33,293 nucleotides of DNA from Chitinophagaceae bacterium (GTDB lineage: Bacteria; Bacteroidota; Bacteroidia; Chitinophagales; Chitinophagaceae): contig CANJJU010000013.1 of the NCBI GenBank assembly GCA_947474815.1, forward strand, positions 1 through 33,293. The letters are read 5' to 3'. The notes beneath the pieces were generated by a model, which was not told the DNA's origin, made no database searches, and saw only the letters and a program-made list of their open reading frames with translations. This document shows, in pieces, positions 1 through 8,280 of the stretch. Positions within the stretch are counted from its first letter, which is position 1, and each line of letters starts with the position of its first letter. A program made the translations under genes and the position numbers.

Positions 1-814
1 AATCGGCTTTATATGAAATGGAGAAATCGGGAATATGTTTTGCGATCTCTGCAGCAATCTCCTTTGGAGAGAAACTCATCCCAGCAACATTATACGATGT
101 ACGAATGGAGATTTTGGATGCATCCGCTTCCATTAATTCAATGGTGGCCCTAATAGCATCAGGCATATACATCATGGGCAAATAGGTGTCCTCATTCAAA
201 AAACACTGATACTTCTTATTTTCCAAAGCCTGATGGAAAATCTCTACTGCGTAATCGGTTGTTCCACCTCCTGGCGCACTTTTATAGCTAATCAACCCGG
301 GATAACGCAAACTTCTTACATCTACCCCATAGCGATGATGATAATAATTACACCAAAACTCACCTGCATATTTACTGATACCATACACCGTGATGGGCTC
401 TATAATTGTTTGTTGAGGACAATCTTTCCTAGGTGAGGTAGGACCAAATACAGCAATGCTACTGGGCCAATATACTTTTTTAAGTTTTTCTTCTCGCGCA
501 ATATCCAACACATTGAGAAGGCTTTGCATATTTAAATTCCATGCTAGATTAGGGTTCTTCTCTCCAGTAGCAGACAAGATAGCCGCCAATAAATAGATTT
601 GGGTAACCCCCTGCCTAACCACTTGTACATGAAGCAATTCTTTGTTCATTACATCTAGGCTCACATAAGGCCCAGTTCCTTTAAGCAATTCGTTTTCTTC
701 CCTTAAATCAGAAGCGATTACATTGTTATTGCCATAAATCTTTCTTAACGCCAAGGTTAACTCTACTCCTATTTGTCCACTTGCCCCAATGACCAATATC
801 TTTTCTTTTGCCAT
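1..814 (-). CDS. NAD-dependent epimerase/dehydratase (extended SDR, L-threonine 3-dehydrogenase-like), 3' end truncated by window edge
   Basis: My own minus-strand translation from ATG at 814: MAKEKILVIGASGQIGVELTLALRKIYG...VYWPSSIAVFGPTSPRK...ITVYGISKYAGEFW; Rossmann GxSGxxG and YxxxK motifs; open to window edge so absent from the ORF track. Confidence 0.85.
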   Translation of the reverse strand, partial: MAKEKILVIGASGQIGVELTLALRKIYGNNNVIASDLREENELLKGTGPYVSLDVMNKELLHVQVVRQGVTQIYLLAAILSATGEKNPNLAWNLNMQSLLNVLDIAREEKLKKVYWPSSIAVFGPTSPRKDCPQQTIIEPITVYGISKYAGEFWCNYYHHRYGVDVRSLRYPGLISYKSAPGGGTTDYAVEIFHQALENKKYQCFLNEDTYLPMMYMPDAIRATIELMEADASKISIRTSYNVAGMSFSPKEIAAEIAKHIPDFSISYKAD

Positions 815-876
815 AGTATTTATTTATTGCGGTGTAAATGTAATTGGAAACATTTAGTCGTAGAAAAAATATTGAT

Positions 877-884
877 TAATTTTG
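877..884 (+). promoter_or_regulatory. Bacteroidota -7 element (TAATTTTG) upstream of kdsA
   Basis: Exact TAnnTTTG match, 4 nt before the kdsA ATG at 889. Confidence 0.45.
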
Positions 885-888
885 TAAA

Positions 889-1704
889 ATGGAAAAGAAC
901 TCAACGATTATTCAAGGGCAACCCAATCCCCATCATAACTTTTTTTTAATTGCCGGCCCTTGCGTGGTTGAAAACGAAACAATGGTTTTTGAGATAGCTG
1001 AAAAAGTATCCACGATCTGTAAAAAACTATCCATCCCCTATGTTTTTAAAGCTTCTTATAGAAAAGCAAACCGCACCAGTGCTAATTCTTTTACTGGTAT
1101 TGGAGACGAAGCTGCACTAAAATTGATACAACAAGTGGGCAAGCAATTCAAGATTCCTACTACAACTGATATTCATACTGCACAAGAAGCAGCAATGGCT
1201 GCGGAGTATGTAGATATTTTACAGATCCCTGCGTTTTTATGCAGACAAACAGACTTGCTATTAGCGGCGGCTGCTACCAATAAAATTATCAATGTCAAGA
1301 AAGGCCAATTCCTAAGTGGGCCTTCTATGAAATTCCCAGTGGATAAAATAAAACAGGCTGGCAACTCACAGGTATGGCTAACTGAAAGAGGAAACAGTTT
1401 TGGCTACCAAGATTTAATAGTTGATTACAGAAACATCACCTGGATGAAAGAGCATGGCGTACCCGTGGTAATGGATTGTACTCATTCCCTTCAACAACCC
1501 AACCAAACTTCAGGTATCACAGGAGGCAATCCACAACTCATTGAAACAATCGCCAAAGCAGCGATTGCTACTGGCGCCGATGGATTATTTATTGAAACAC
1601 ATCCCAATCCTTTAGAAGCTAAAAGCGATGGCGCAAATATGCTACGATTGGAGTTATTGGAACCATTGTTGGAGAAGCTGGTGAAGATTAGAGCTGCGGT
1701 GTAA
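889..1704 (+). CDS. kdsA: 3-deoxy-8-phosphooctulonate synthase (KDO-8-P synthase)
   Basis: 271 aa; FFLIAGPCVVEN, FKASYRKANRTS, DCTHSLQQPN, ATGADGLFIETHPNP motifs of the KdsA/DAHP synthase family. Confidence 0.95.
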   Translation: MEKNSTIIQGQPNPHHNFFLIAGPCVVENETMVFEIAEKVSTICKKLSIPYVFKASYRKANRTSANSFTGIGDEAALKLIQQVGKQFKIPTTTDIHTAQEAAMAAEYVDILQIPAFLCRQTDLLLAAAATNKIINVKKGQFLSGPSMKFPVDKIKQAGNSQVWLTERGNSFGYQDLIVDYRNITWMKEHGVPVVMDCTHSLQQPNQTSGITGGNPQLIETIAKAAIATGADGLFIETHPNPLEAKSDGANMLRLELLEPLLEKLVKIRAAV

Positions 1705-1712
1705 CATAAAAA

Positions 1713-1853
1713 GTTTAAGGTTTAAGGTTTAAAGATGTTGAGTCGTTGAGTCGTTTAGGCGTTTGCTTATCATACCTGAATCAACAAGGAAAATAGAATA
1801 GATTTTTACACGCATCCAATTAACTCAACGACTAAACAGCTAAACCTCTAAAC
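1713..1853. repeat. Octamer-periodic inverted-repeat element (copy 1), kdsA-aconitase intergenic
   Basis: Left: GTTTAAG x2, GTTTAAAGAT, then GTTGAGTC GTTGAGTC GTTTAGGC GTTT (1737-1764); right: AACTCAAC GACTAAAC AGCTAAAC CTCTAAAC (1822-1853); arms complementary with 8-nt period. Confidence 0.8.
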
Positions 1854-1938
1854 AATTTTTTAAATCATCAACTTTCTCTGTTATTTCATCTTCTTTTTTT
1901 GTAATTTCGCCTTCCGTTAAACTTTAAAAATTACCCCC

Positions 1939-4212
1939 ATGGCATTTGATATTGAAATGATTAAGAAGGTATATGCAACCTTCCCTGAAAGAGTTGAAGC
2001 AGCAAGACAAATTGTAGGAAGACCATTAACCCTCACAGAGAAAATATTATACGCACATTTATGGCAAGGCAATGCCACCGAAATACAAGAAAGAGGAATA
2101 TCGTATGTAGATTTTGCACCAGACCGTGTTGCCATGCAAGATGCTACCGCACAAATGGCCTTGTTGCAGTTTATGCAATCTGGCAGAACAGCCGTTGCAG
2201 TTCCCAGCACAGTACATTGCGATCATTTGATTGAAGCAAAAGTAGACAGCCAAACAGATTTAAACAGGGCCGTAAATGAAAGCAGCGAAGTGTATGATTT
2301 CTTAGCCTCTGTTTCTAATAAATATGGTATTGGATTTTGGAAACCAGGCGCAGGTATTATACATCAAGTGGTATTAGAAAATTATGCATTCCCTGGTGGA
2401 ATGATGATTGGTACAGATAGCCATACCGTAAATGCAGGTGGCTTGGGAATGATTGCCATTGGAGTAGGTGGAGCGGATGCTTGCGACGTAATGGCTGGAT
2501 TGCCTTGGGAATTAAAAATGCCCAAATTGATTGGCATCAAATTAACGGGGAAATTAAATGGCTGGACAGCTCCAAAAGATGTAATTCTTAAAGTAGCAGG
2601 CATACTAACGGTAAAGGGTGGTACAGGAGCAGTAGTAGAATATTTTGGAGAAGGCGCTATCAATATGAGCTGTACAGGAAAAGGAACCATTTGTAATATG
2701 GGTGCTGAAATTGGTGCTACTACTTCTACTTTCGGATACGACGAAAGCATGAGTCGTTATTTAGCAGCTACTGGTAGAGAAGAAATTGCAAAAATGGCCG
2801 ATCAAATCAAAGAACATTTAACAGGTGACGCTGATGTATATGCTAATCCGTCAAAATATTTCGACGAAGTAATTGAAATCAATCTTAGTGAACTTGAACC
2901 ACACTTAAACGGACCCTTCACGCCAGATTTAGCAACGCCTATTTCTAAAATGAAAGAAGTAGCCGCTGCAAACAACTGGCCTACAAAAATTGAAGTAGGC
3001 TTGATTGGAAGCTGCACCAACTCTTCTTATGAAGACATCAGCAGGTCTGTAAGCTTGGCTAAGCAAGTGACAGAAAAAGGATTGAAATTAAATGCATCCT
3101 TTACGATTACTCCCGGATCTGAACAAGTCCGCTACACCATTGAAAGAGATGGATTCTTGGAAGTGTTTGATAAAATTGGCGCTACCGTTTTTGCAAATGC
3201 CTGTGGACCTTGCATAGGAATGTGGGCAAGAGTAGGTGCTGAAAAAGCAGAAAGAAATACCATTGTACATAGCTTCAATAGAAACTTTGCCAAGAGAGCT
3301 GATGGCAATCCGAATACATTTGCCTTTGTAGGCTCTCCTGAAATAGTAACGGCAATGGCTATTGCAGGAGATTTAAATTTCAATCCACTAACCGATACGC
3401 TTACCAACAATAAAGGTGAACAAGTAAAATTAGACCCTCCAACTGGTTATGAATTACCTGCCAAAGGATTTGCAGTAGAAGATGCAGGCTATCAAGCCCC
3501 CGCAGCCGATGGAAGTGGTGTGCAAGTAAAAGTGTCACCAGAAAGTAAAAGATTACAAATCCTTGAACCCTTTGCTGCTTGGGAAGGAACAGATATCAAG
3601 GGATTAAAGTTGTTGATAAAAGCAAAAGGGAAATGTACGACTGATCATATCTCTATGGCGGGGCCATGGTTGAAATTTCGCGGACACTTAGATAATATCA
3701 GCAACAACCTACTTATTGGTGCAGTGAATTATTTTAATGAAAAAACAGACAACGTTAAAAATCAATTAACAGGAGCATACGGAACAGTCCCATCTACACA
3801 AAGAGCATACAAAGCAGCTGGCATCGGAACCATCGTGGTAGGGGATGAAAACTATGGAGAAGGATCCTCTCGTGAACATGCTGCAATGGAACCGCGTCAC
3901 TTAGGGGTAAGAGCTGTTTTGGTAAAATCATTCGCACGCATTCACGAAACCAATCTAAAAAAACAAGGAATGCTCGCGTTAACTTTCAACGATAAAGCAG
4001 ATTACGATAAATTCAAAGAAGACGACAGTATTGATATTATAGGCCTACCTAGTTTTTCACCCGACAAAAAATTACAACTTGCTTTGCATCATAGCGATGG
4101 TACAACAGAAGTAATCATGGTAAATCATTCATACAACGAACAGCAAATTGAATGGTTCAAAGAAGGTGCTGCATTGAATATTATCAGAAGAGATTTTGCG
4201 AATAAGAAGTAG
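1939..4212 (+). CDS. acn: Aconitate hydratase (mitochondrial-type)
   Basis: 757 aa; [45 protein letters not shown] (Fe-S cysteines), [22 protein letters not shown] motifs. Confidence 0.96.
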   Translation: MAFDIEMIKKVYATFPERVEAARQIVGRPLTLTEKILYAHLWQGNATEIQERGISYVDFAPDRVAMQDATAQMALLQFMQSGRTAVAVPSTVHCDHLIEAKVDSQTDLNRAVNESSEVYDFLASVSNKYGIGFWKPGAGIIHQVVLENYAFPGGMMIGTDSHTVNAGGLGMIAIGVGGADACDVMAGLPWELKMPKLIGIKLTGKLNGWTAPKDVILKVAGILTVKGGTGAVVEYFGEGAINMSCTGKGTICNMGAEIGATTSTFGYDESMSRYLAATGREEIAKMADQIKEHLTGDADVYANPSKYFDEVIEINLSELEPHLNGPFTPDLATPISKMKEVAAANNWPTKIEVGLIGSCTNSSYEDISRSVSLAKQVTEKGLKLNASFTITPGSEQVRYTIERDGFLEVFDKIGATVFANACGPCIGMWARVGAEKAERNTIVHSFNRNFAKRADGNPNTFAFVGSPEIVTAMAIAGDLNFNPLTDTLTNNKGEQVKLDPPTGYELPAKGFAVEDAGYQAPAADGSGVQVKVSPESKRLQILEPFAAWEGTDIKGLKLLIKAKGKCTTDHISMAGPWLKFRGHLDNISNNLLIGAVNYFNEKTDNVKNQLTGAYGTVPSTQRAYKAAGIGTIVVGDENYGEGSSREHAAMEPRHLGVRAVLVKSFARIHETNLKKQGMLALTFNDKADYDKFKEDDSIDIIGLPSFSPDKKLQLALHHSDGTTEVIMVNHSYNEQQIEWFKEGAALNIIRRDFANKK

Positions 4213-4218
4213 AGAATC

Positions 4219-4307
4219 GTTGAGTTGTTGAGGCGTTGAGTTGTTTAGGAGTAAGTAGGTTAGCAGTTGACATTAAAATTATCTACTCAACAACTCAACA
4301 ACTAAAC
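4219..4307. repeat. Octamer-periodic inverted-repeat element (copy 2), between convergent aconitase and SET genes
   Basis: Left: GTTGAGTT GTTGAGGC GTTGAGTT GTTTAGGA (4219-4250); right: CTACTCAAC AACTCAAC AACTAAAC (4283-4307); same unit as copy 1. Confidence 0.8.
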
Positions 4308-4311
4308 ATTA

Positions 4312-4698
4312 TTACTCCACAACATCAAACCATACTTTTGTTTGGTCGTCCCAATCTCCATTGTAATTAATCGTCAATTCCTCTCCTATTGATATTTCCC
4401 TAACCGTTTTTACAAAAATAGTTTCGGTTTCAAAATCCATAAAATATTCGCAATTGCTCGAATAGCTATGATTATACATAGGGATATATCCTAAGGCCAT
4501 ACAACATTGATCTTTCAAAGGGCCCCATTCAAATATATAGTCGTGCAATAGGGTTTTGTCAAGATGGAGTCGATCTTCTTTGGGCATCACAATAACCGGT
4601 GAAACTTCAATCACTACCCCACTTTCTATGATTGATGAGGTAAACACGCCCTTGCCTTTTTTTTCTGTGAAATCAATATATAATGATGGATTAATCAT
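4312..4698 (-). CDS. Small SET domain-containing protein (putative protein-lysine methyltransferase)
   Basis: 128 aa; KGKGVFTSSIIESGVVIE, GYIPMYNHSYSSNCEY and SIGEELTINYNGDW match SET-domain motifs. Confidence 0.85.
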   Translation of the reverse strand: MINPSLYIDFTEKKGKGVFTSSIIESGVVIEVSPVIVMPKEDRLHLDKTLLHDYIFEWGPLKDQCCMALGYIPMYNHSYSSNCEYFMDFETETIFVKTVREISIGEELTINYNGDWDDQTKVWFDVVE

Positions 4699-4718
4699 AA
4701 TTTAAGAAAAGAATAAAG

Positions 4719-4726
4719 TAATTTTG
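4719..4726 (+). promoter_or_regulatory. Bacteroidota -7 element (TAATTTTG) upstream of mgtE
   Basis: Exact TAnnTTTG match, 64 nt before ATG 4791. Confidence 0.4.
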
Positions 4727-4790
4727 CGACACTTAGTAAAATTAACAAAATAAGATTTTTTACCCACTTAATTAAGAATTCATTCTGAAG

Positions 4791-6182
4791 ATGGCATTGG
4801 AAATGGATGATATAACATTGCAACAACAGTTTGAGGAGATGATTTCTTCAGAAGACAAGTTGAGTATTCAGGTCTTTTTAAATGACCAGAATATCAGCGA
4901 TGTAGCTAATCTAATTTACGATAATCCCGACTACGAATCTCAAATCATTTCTCATCTTTCTATTCATCGTGCGGCTAGTGTATTTAAAATTCTCGATGCA
5001 GGCGAACAGAAAAGAATCATCGAAGATCTTCCTCCCTTCAAATCAGCAGAATTATTAAATGAGCTCCCTGCCGATGATAGGGTGGCATTCTTGGAGATGC
5101 TTCCCAATAATGTGGTTAGAGAACTTATCAAAACACTCGACCCGGAAGAAAGAAAAATTACCTTAGAATTGTTGGGGTATCCAGAAAATAGCGTAGGACG
5201 TTTGATGAATCCTGATTACGTGTATGTATATGAATACAATACCGTAAAAGAAGTAATTGAAACCATTCGTCGATTTGGAACCAATAGCGAAACGATTGAT
5301 GTGATTTATGTTATCAATTACAAAGGAGAACTATTAGACGATATTAGAATTAGAGAAATCATCCTCGCCGCACCAGAAGTAAAAGTAAGCGAATTGATGG
5401 ATGAAAGATTCATTGCGCTAAATGCCAATGACGATCAAGAAATTGCCAACGAAGTATTTAAAATGAATAATCGAGTAGCGCTTCCCGTTACTGATAATCA
5501 AAATATCCTTTTAGGAATTATTACTATTGATGACGTACTGTGGATTACCAATGAAGAATTTGGAGAAGACATTCAAAAAATTGGAGGTACGGAAGCATTG
5601 GATGAACCCTACCTTGATATCAGCATTCCAAAGCTTCTTAAAAAAAGAGCCGGCTGGTTAGTGATTCTTTTCTTAAGCGAAATGCTGACCGCTTCTGCCA
5701 TGCAATTCTTTCAACATGAAATAGAAGTAGCCACTGTCCTTGCCTTGTTCATCCCGCTCATCATGAGTAGTGGAGGAAACAGCGGATCACAAGCTTCTAC
5801 TTTAATCATTCAAGCCATGGCATTGGGAGAGCTTACCATCAAAGATTGGTGGCGTGTAATGAGAAGAGAATTGATCACGGGAGCTTTACTAGGGGTCATT
5901 TTGGGAACCATAGGATTGATAAGGATTTCCATTTGGCAAAATTTACACATATTTGATTATGGCATTCACTGGGATTTACTAGCCATCACCATATTCTTCT
6001 CTTTAATGGCGATTGTTTTATGGGGTAGCCTTATTGGGTCCATGTTACCCATTTTTTTAAAAAGACTCAAATTAGATCCTGCTACTTCTTCAGCACCATT
6101 TGTAGCAACTTTAGTGGATGTAACTGGAATCGTTATTTATTTTTCAGTTGCCTATTTCTTTCTAAAAGGAACCTTATTGTAG
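4791..6182 (+). CDS. mgtE: Magnesium transporter MgtE
   Basis: 463 aa; MgtE N-domain, CBS pair, and TM region with PLIMSSGGNSGSQASTLIIQAMALGEL and C-terminal PFVATLVDVTGIVIYF motif. Confidence 0.95.
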   Translation: MALEMDDITLQQQFEEMISSEDKLSIQVFLNDQNISDVANLIYDNPDYESQIISHLSIHRAASVFKILDAGEQKRIIEDLPPFKSAELLNELPADDRVAFLEMLPNNVVRELIKTLDPEERKITLELLGYPENSVGRLMNPDYVYVYEYNTVKEVIETIRRFGTNSETIDVIYVINYKGELLDDIRIREIILAAPEVKVSELMDERFIALNANDDQEIANEVFKMNNRVALPVTDNQNILLGIITIDDVLWITNEEFGEDIQKIGGTEALDEPYLDISIPKLLKKRAGWLVILFLSEMLTASAMQFFQHEIEVATVLALFIPLIMSSGGNSGSQASTLIIQAMALGELTIKDWWRVMRRELITGALLGVILGTIGLIRISIWQNLHIFDYGIHWDLLAITIFFSLMAIVLWGSLIGSMLPIFLKRLKLDPATSSAPFVATLVDVTGIVIYFSVAYFFLKGTLL

Positions 6183-6307
6183 CGCCTTCAATCTTTAGAT
6201 CCGCCAAGAATCCCCCTCCTTTTGACCCTAGTTTGAAAACAGCATTTTTTGACTACAAATTCATTAAATTGCAACAACTTAGTTGAGCATAACGAAAATA
6301 TTATACT

Positions 6308-8146
6308 ATGTGTGGAATTGTTGGCTATACTGGAACTAGACAAGCTTATCCTGTAATATTAAAAGGCCTTAAAAGGCTCGAATATAGAGGATATGATAGT
6401 AGTGGCGTAGCCCTGCTTAAAGAGGGAAAACTAAAAGTATACAAGAAAAAAGGTAAAGTGGCTGAGCTTGAAGAAGAGATGATTGGAAAAGAAATTGAAG
6501 CTACCATTGGAATCGGACATACCCGTTGGGCAACCCACGGTGAACCAAGCGATAGAAATGCTCACCCCCATTCTTCTGCTAGCGGCAAGCTTGCCATGAT
6601 ACACAATGGCATCATTGAAAATTATGCACAAATAAAGCAAGAGCTGCTCAACAAAGGGTACACGTTCACCAGTGATACAGATACAGAAGTGTTGTTGAAT
6701 TTCATTGAAGACATCAAAAAAAATAATGACTGTAGTCTAGAAGAAGCACTTCGCATTGCATTAAAAAGAGTCAGTGGAGCATATTGCATTCTTCTCATTG
6801 AGCAAGACAACCCAGATACTATTATTGCCGCAAGAAAAGGCAGCCCATTGGTAATTGGCATTGGCAAAGGAGAACATTTTTTAGCAAGTGACGCCTCTCC
6901 TATTATTGAATACACCAAAGAAGTGGTATATGTTAATGATTATGAACTTGCCATTGTTAGGCCAGATGAATTGATTTTAAAAAACATCGGAAATGAAAAA
7001 ATAACTCCCTACATCACTAAGCTCGATATGGAGTTGGCTGCTATTGAGAAAGGAGGATACGATCATTTTATGATTAAGGAGATTTTTGAGCAACCGAGTA
7101 CAATATATGATTGCTTACGCGGACGATTAGATGCAAAAGAATCTATTATTAAAATGAGTGGCATTGATCAAAATATAGATCAAATAATGAATGCCAATCG
7201 AATCATGATTGTTGCTTGTGGCACAAGTTGGCATGCGGGATTGGTAGCTGAATACATCATTGAAGAACTTTGTAGAATCCCCGTAGAAGTTGAATATGCC
7301 TCAGAATTCAGATACAGAAATCCCATTGTAAATAAAGGAGATGTAATCATAGCTATTTCTCAAAGTGGAGAAACAGCCGACACATTGGTAGCGCTTGAAA
7401 AAGCCAAAGAAAATGGAGCCTTTATCTTTGGCGTGGTAAACGCTGTTGGATCTTCTATTGCACGTATTTCTAATGCGGGCGCTTATACTCATGCAGGGCC
7501 AGAAATTGGCGTAGCATCCACCAAAGCATTTACAGGACAATTAGCCGTATTAATGATGATGGCATTGGCCATCGCGAAGCAAAAAGGAACTGTATCAAAA
7601 GAACGATACGATCATTTATTATTGGAACTAGAACAAATACCCGAAAAAGCAGAAGCCATTCTTAAAAATGCAAAGGAGCTTAAAAAGATTGCCGAAAAAT
7701 ATAAAAACGCTTCTGACTTTTTATTCTTGGGAAGAGGCTATAATTTCCCTGTAGCACTTGAAGGCGCTTTGAAATTGAAAGAAATATCCTACATACACGC
7801 GGAAGGCTACCCTGCAGCAGAGATGAAGCATGGCCCTATAGCATTGGTTGATGATCAATTGCCCGTTGTATTTATTGCAACAAATGATCCATATCACGAA
7901 AAAATCGTGAGCAACATGCAGGAAATAAAAGCCCGAAAAGGAAAAATTATTTCTATTATTACTGAAGGCGATACCGTTTGCCCTGGCTTAAGTGACGACT
8001 ACTTTTCAATTCCCCTAGTGGATGAATTAATAGCTCCTATTCTTACTGTAATCCCATTGCAATTATTATCCTATTACGTGGGTACAGCGAAAGGTATTGA
8101 CGTAGACAAGCCAAGAAATCTTGCCAAAAGCGTTACGGTGGAATAA
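6308..8146 (+). CDS. glmS: Glutamine--fructose-6-phosphate aminotransferase (isomerizing)
   Basis: 612 aa; MCGIVGYTG N-terminal nucleophile Cys, LEYRGYDSSGVAL, ISQSGETADT, C-terminal DVDKPRNLAKSVTVE. Confidence 0.98.
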   Translation: MCGIVGYTGTRQAYPVILKGLKRLEYRGYDSSGVALLKEGKLKVYKKKGKVAELEEEMIGKEIEATIGIGHTRWATHGEPSDRNAHPHSSASGKLAMIHNGIIENYAQIKQELLNKGYTFTSDTDTEVLLNFIEDIKKNNDCSLEEALRIALKRVSGAYCILLIEQDNPDTIIAARKGSPLVIGIGKGEHFLASDASPIIEYTKEVVYVNDYELAIVRPDELILKNIGNEKITPYITKLDMELAAIEKGGYDHFMIKEIFEQPSTIYDCLRGRLDAKESIIKMSGIDQNIDQIMNANRIMIVACGTSWHAGLVAEYIIEELCRIPVEVEYASEFRYRNPIVNKGDVIIAISQSGETADTLVALEKAKENGAFIFGVVNAVGSSIARISNAGAYTHAGPEIGVASTKAFTGQLAVLMMMALAIAKQKGTVSKERYDHLLLELEQIPEKAEAILKNAKELKKIAEKYKNASDFLFLGRGYNFPVALEGALKLKEISYIHAEGYPAAEMKHGPIALVDDQLPVVFIATNDPYHEKIVSNMQEIKARKGKIISIITEGDTVCPGLSDDYFSIPLVDELIAPILTVIPLQLLSYYVGTAKGIDVDKPRNLAKSVTVE

Positions 8147-8280
8147 TTAAGTTTGAAATCCTCCGAAAAATCAGTTTATTTATTAACTTCAAGTAGCAGT
8201 CATTGATTGCAGGAGCATCAGAATTAGTTGTATTAAGGAAAGAAAATAAAGTATTACTGATTGAATAATTTTCAAAAAAT

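Noticed and set aside
233-436. 67-aa plus-strand ORF
   Set aside because: Antisense to the truncated epimerase gene, which translates cleanly on the minus strand.
2382-3410. Several antisense ORFs (97, 122, 72, 60, 92 aa) inside aconitase on the minus strand
   Set aside because: Fully overlap a certain gene, no family resemblance, expected from codon bias.
4727-4790. Possible Mg2+ riboswitch (M-box) in the mgtE leader
   Set aside because: Predicted leader is about 64 nt, too short and lacking the expected helices.
6183-6307. Possible glmS ribozyme/riboswitch upstream of glmS
   Set aside because: Only 125 nt, no recognisable glmS ribozyme core; such elements are characteristic of Firmicutes.
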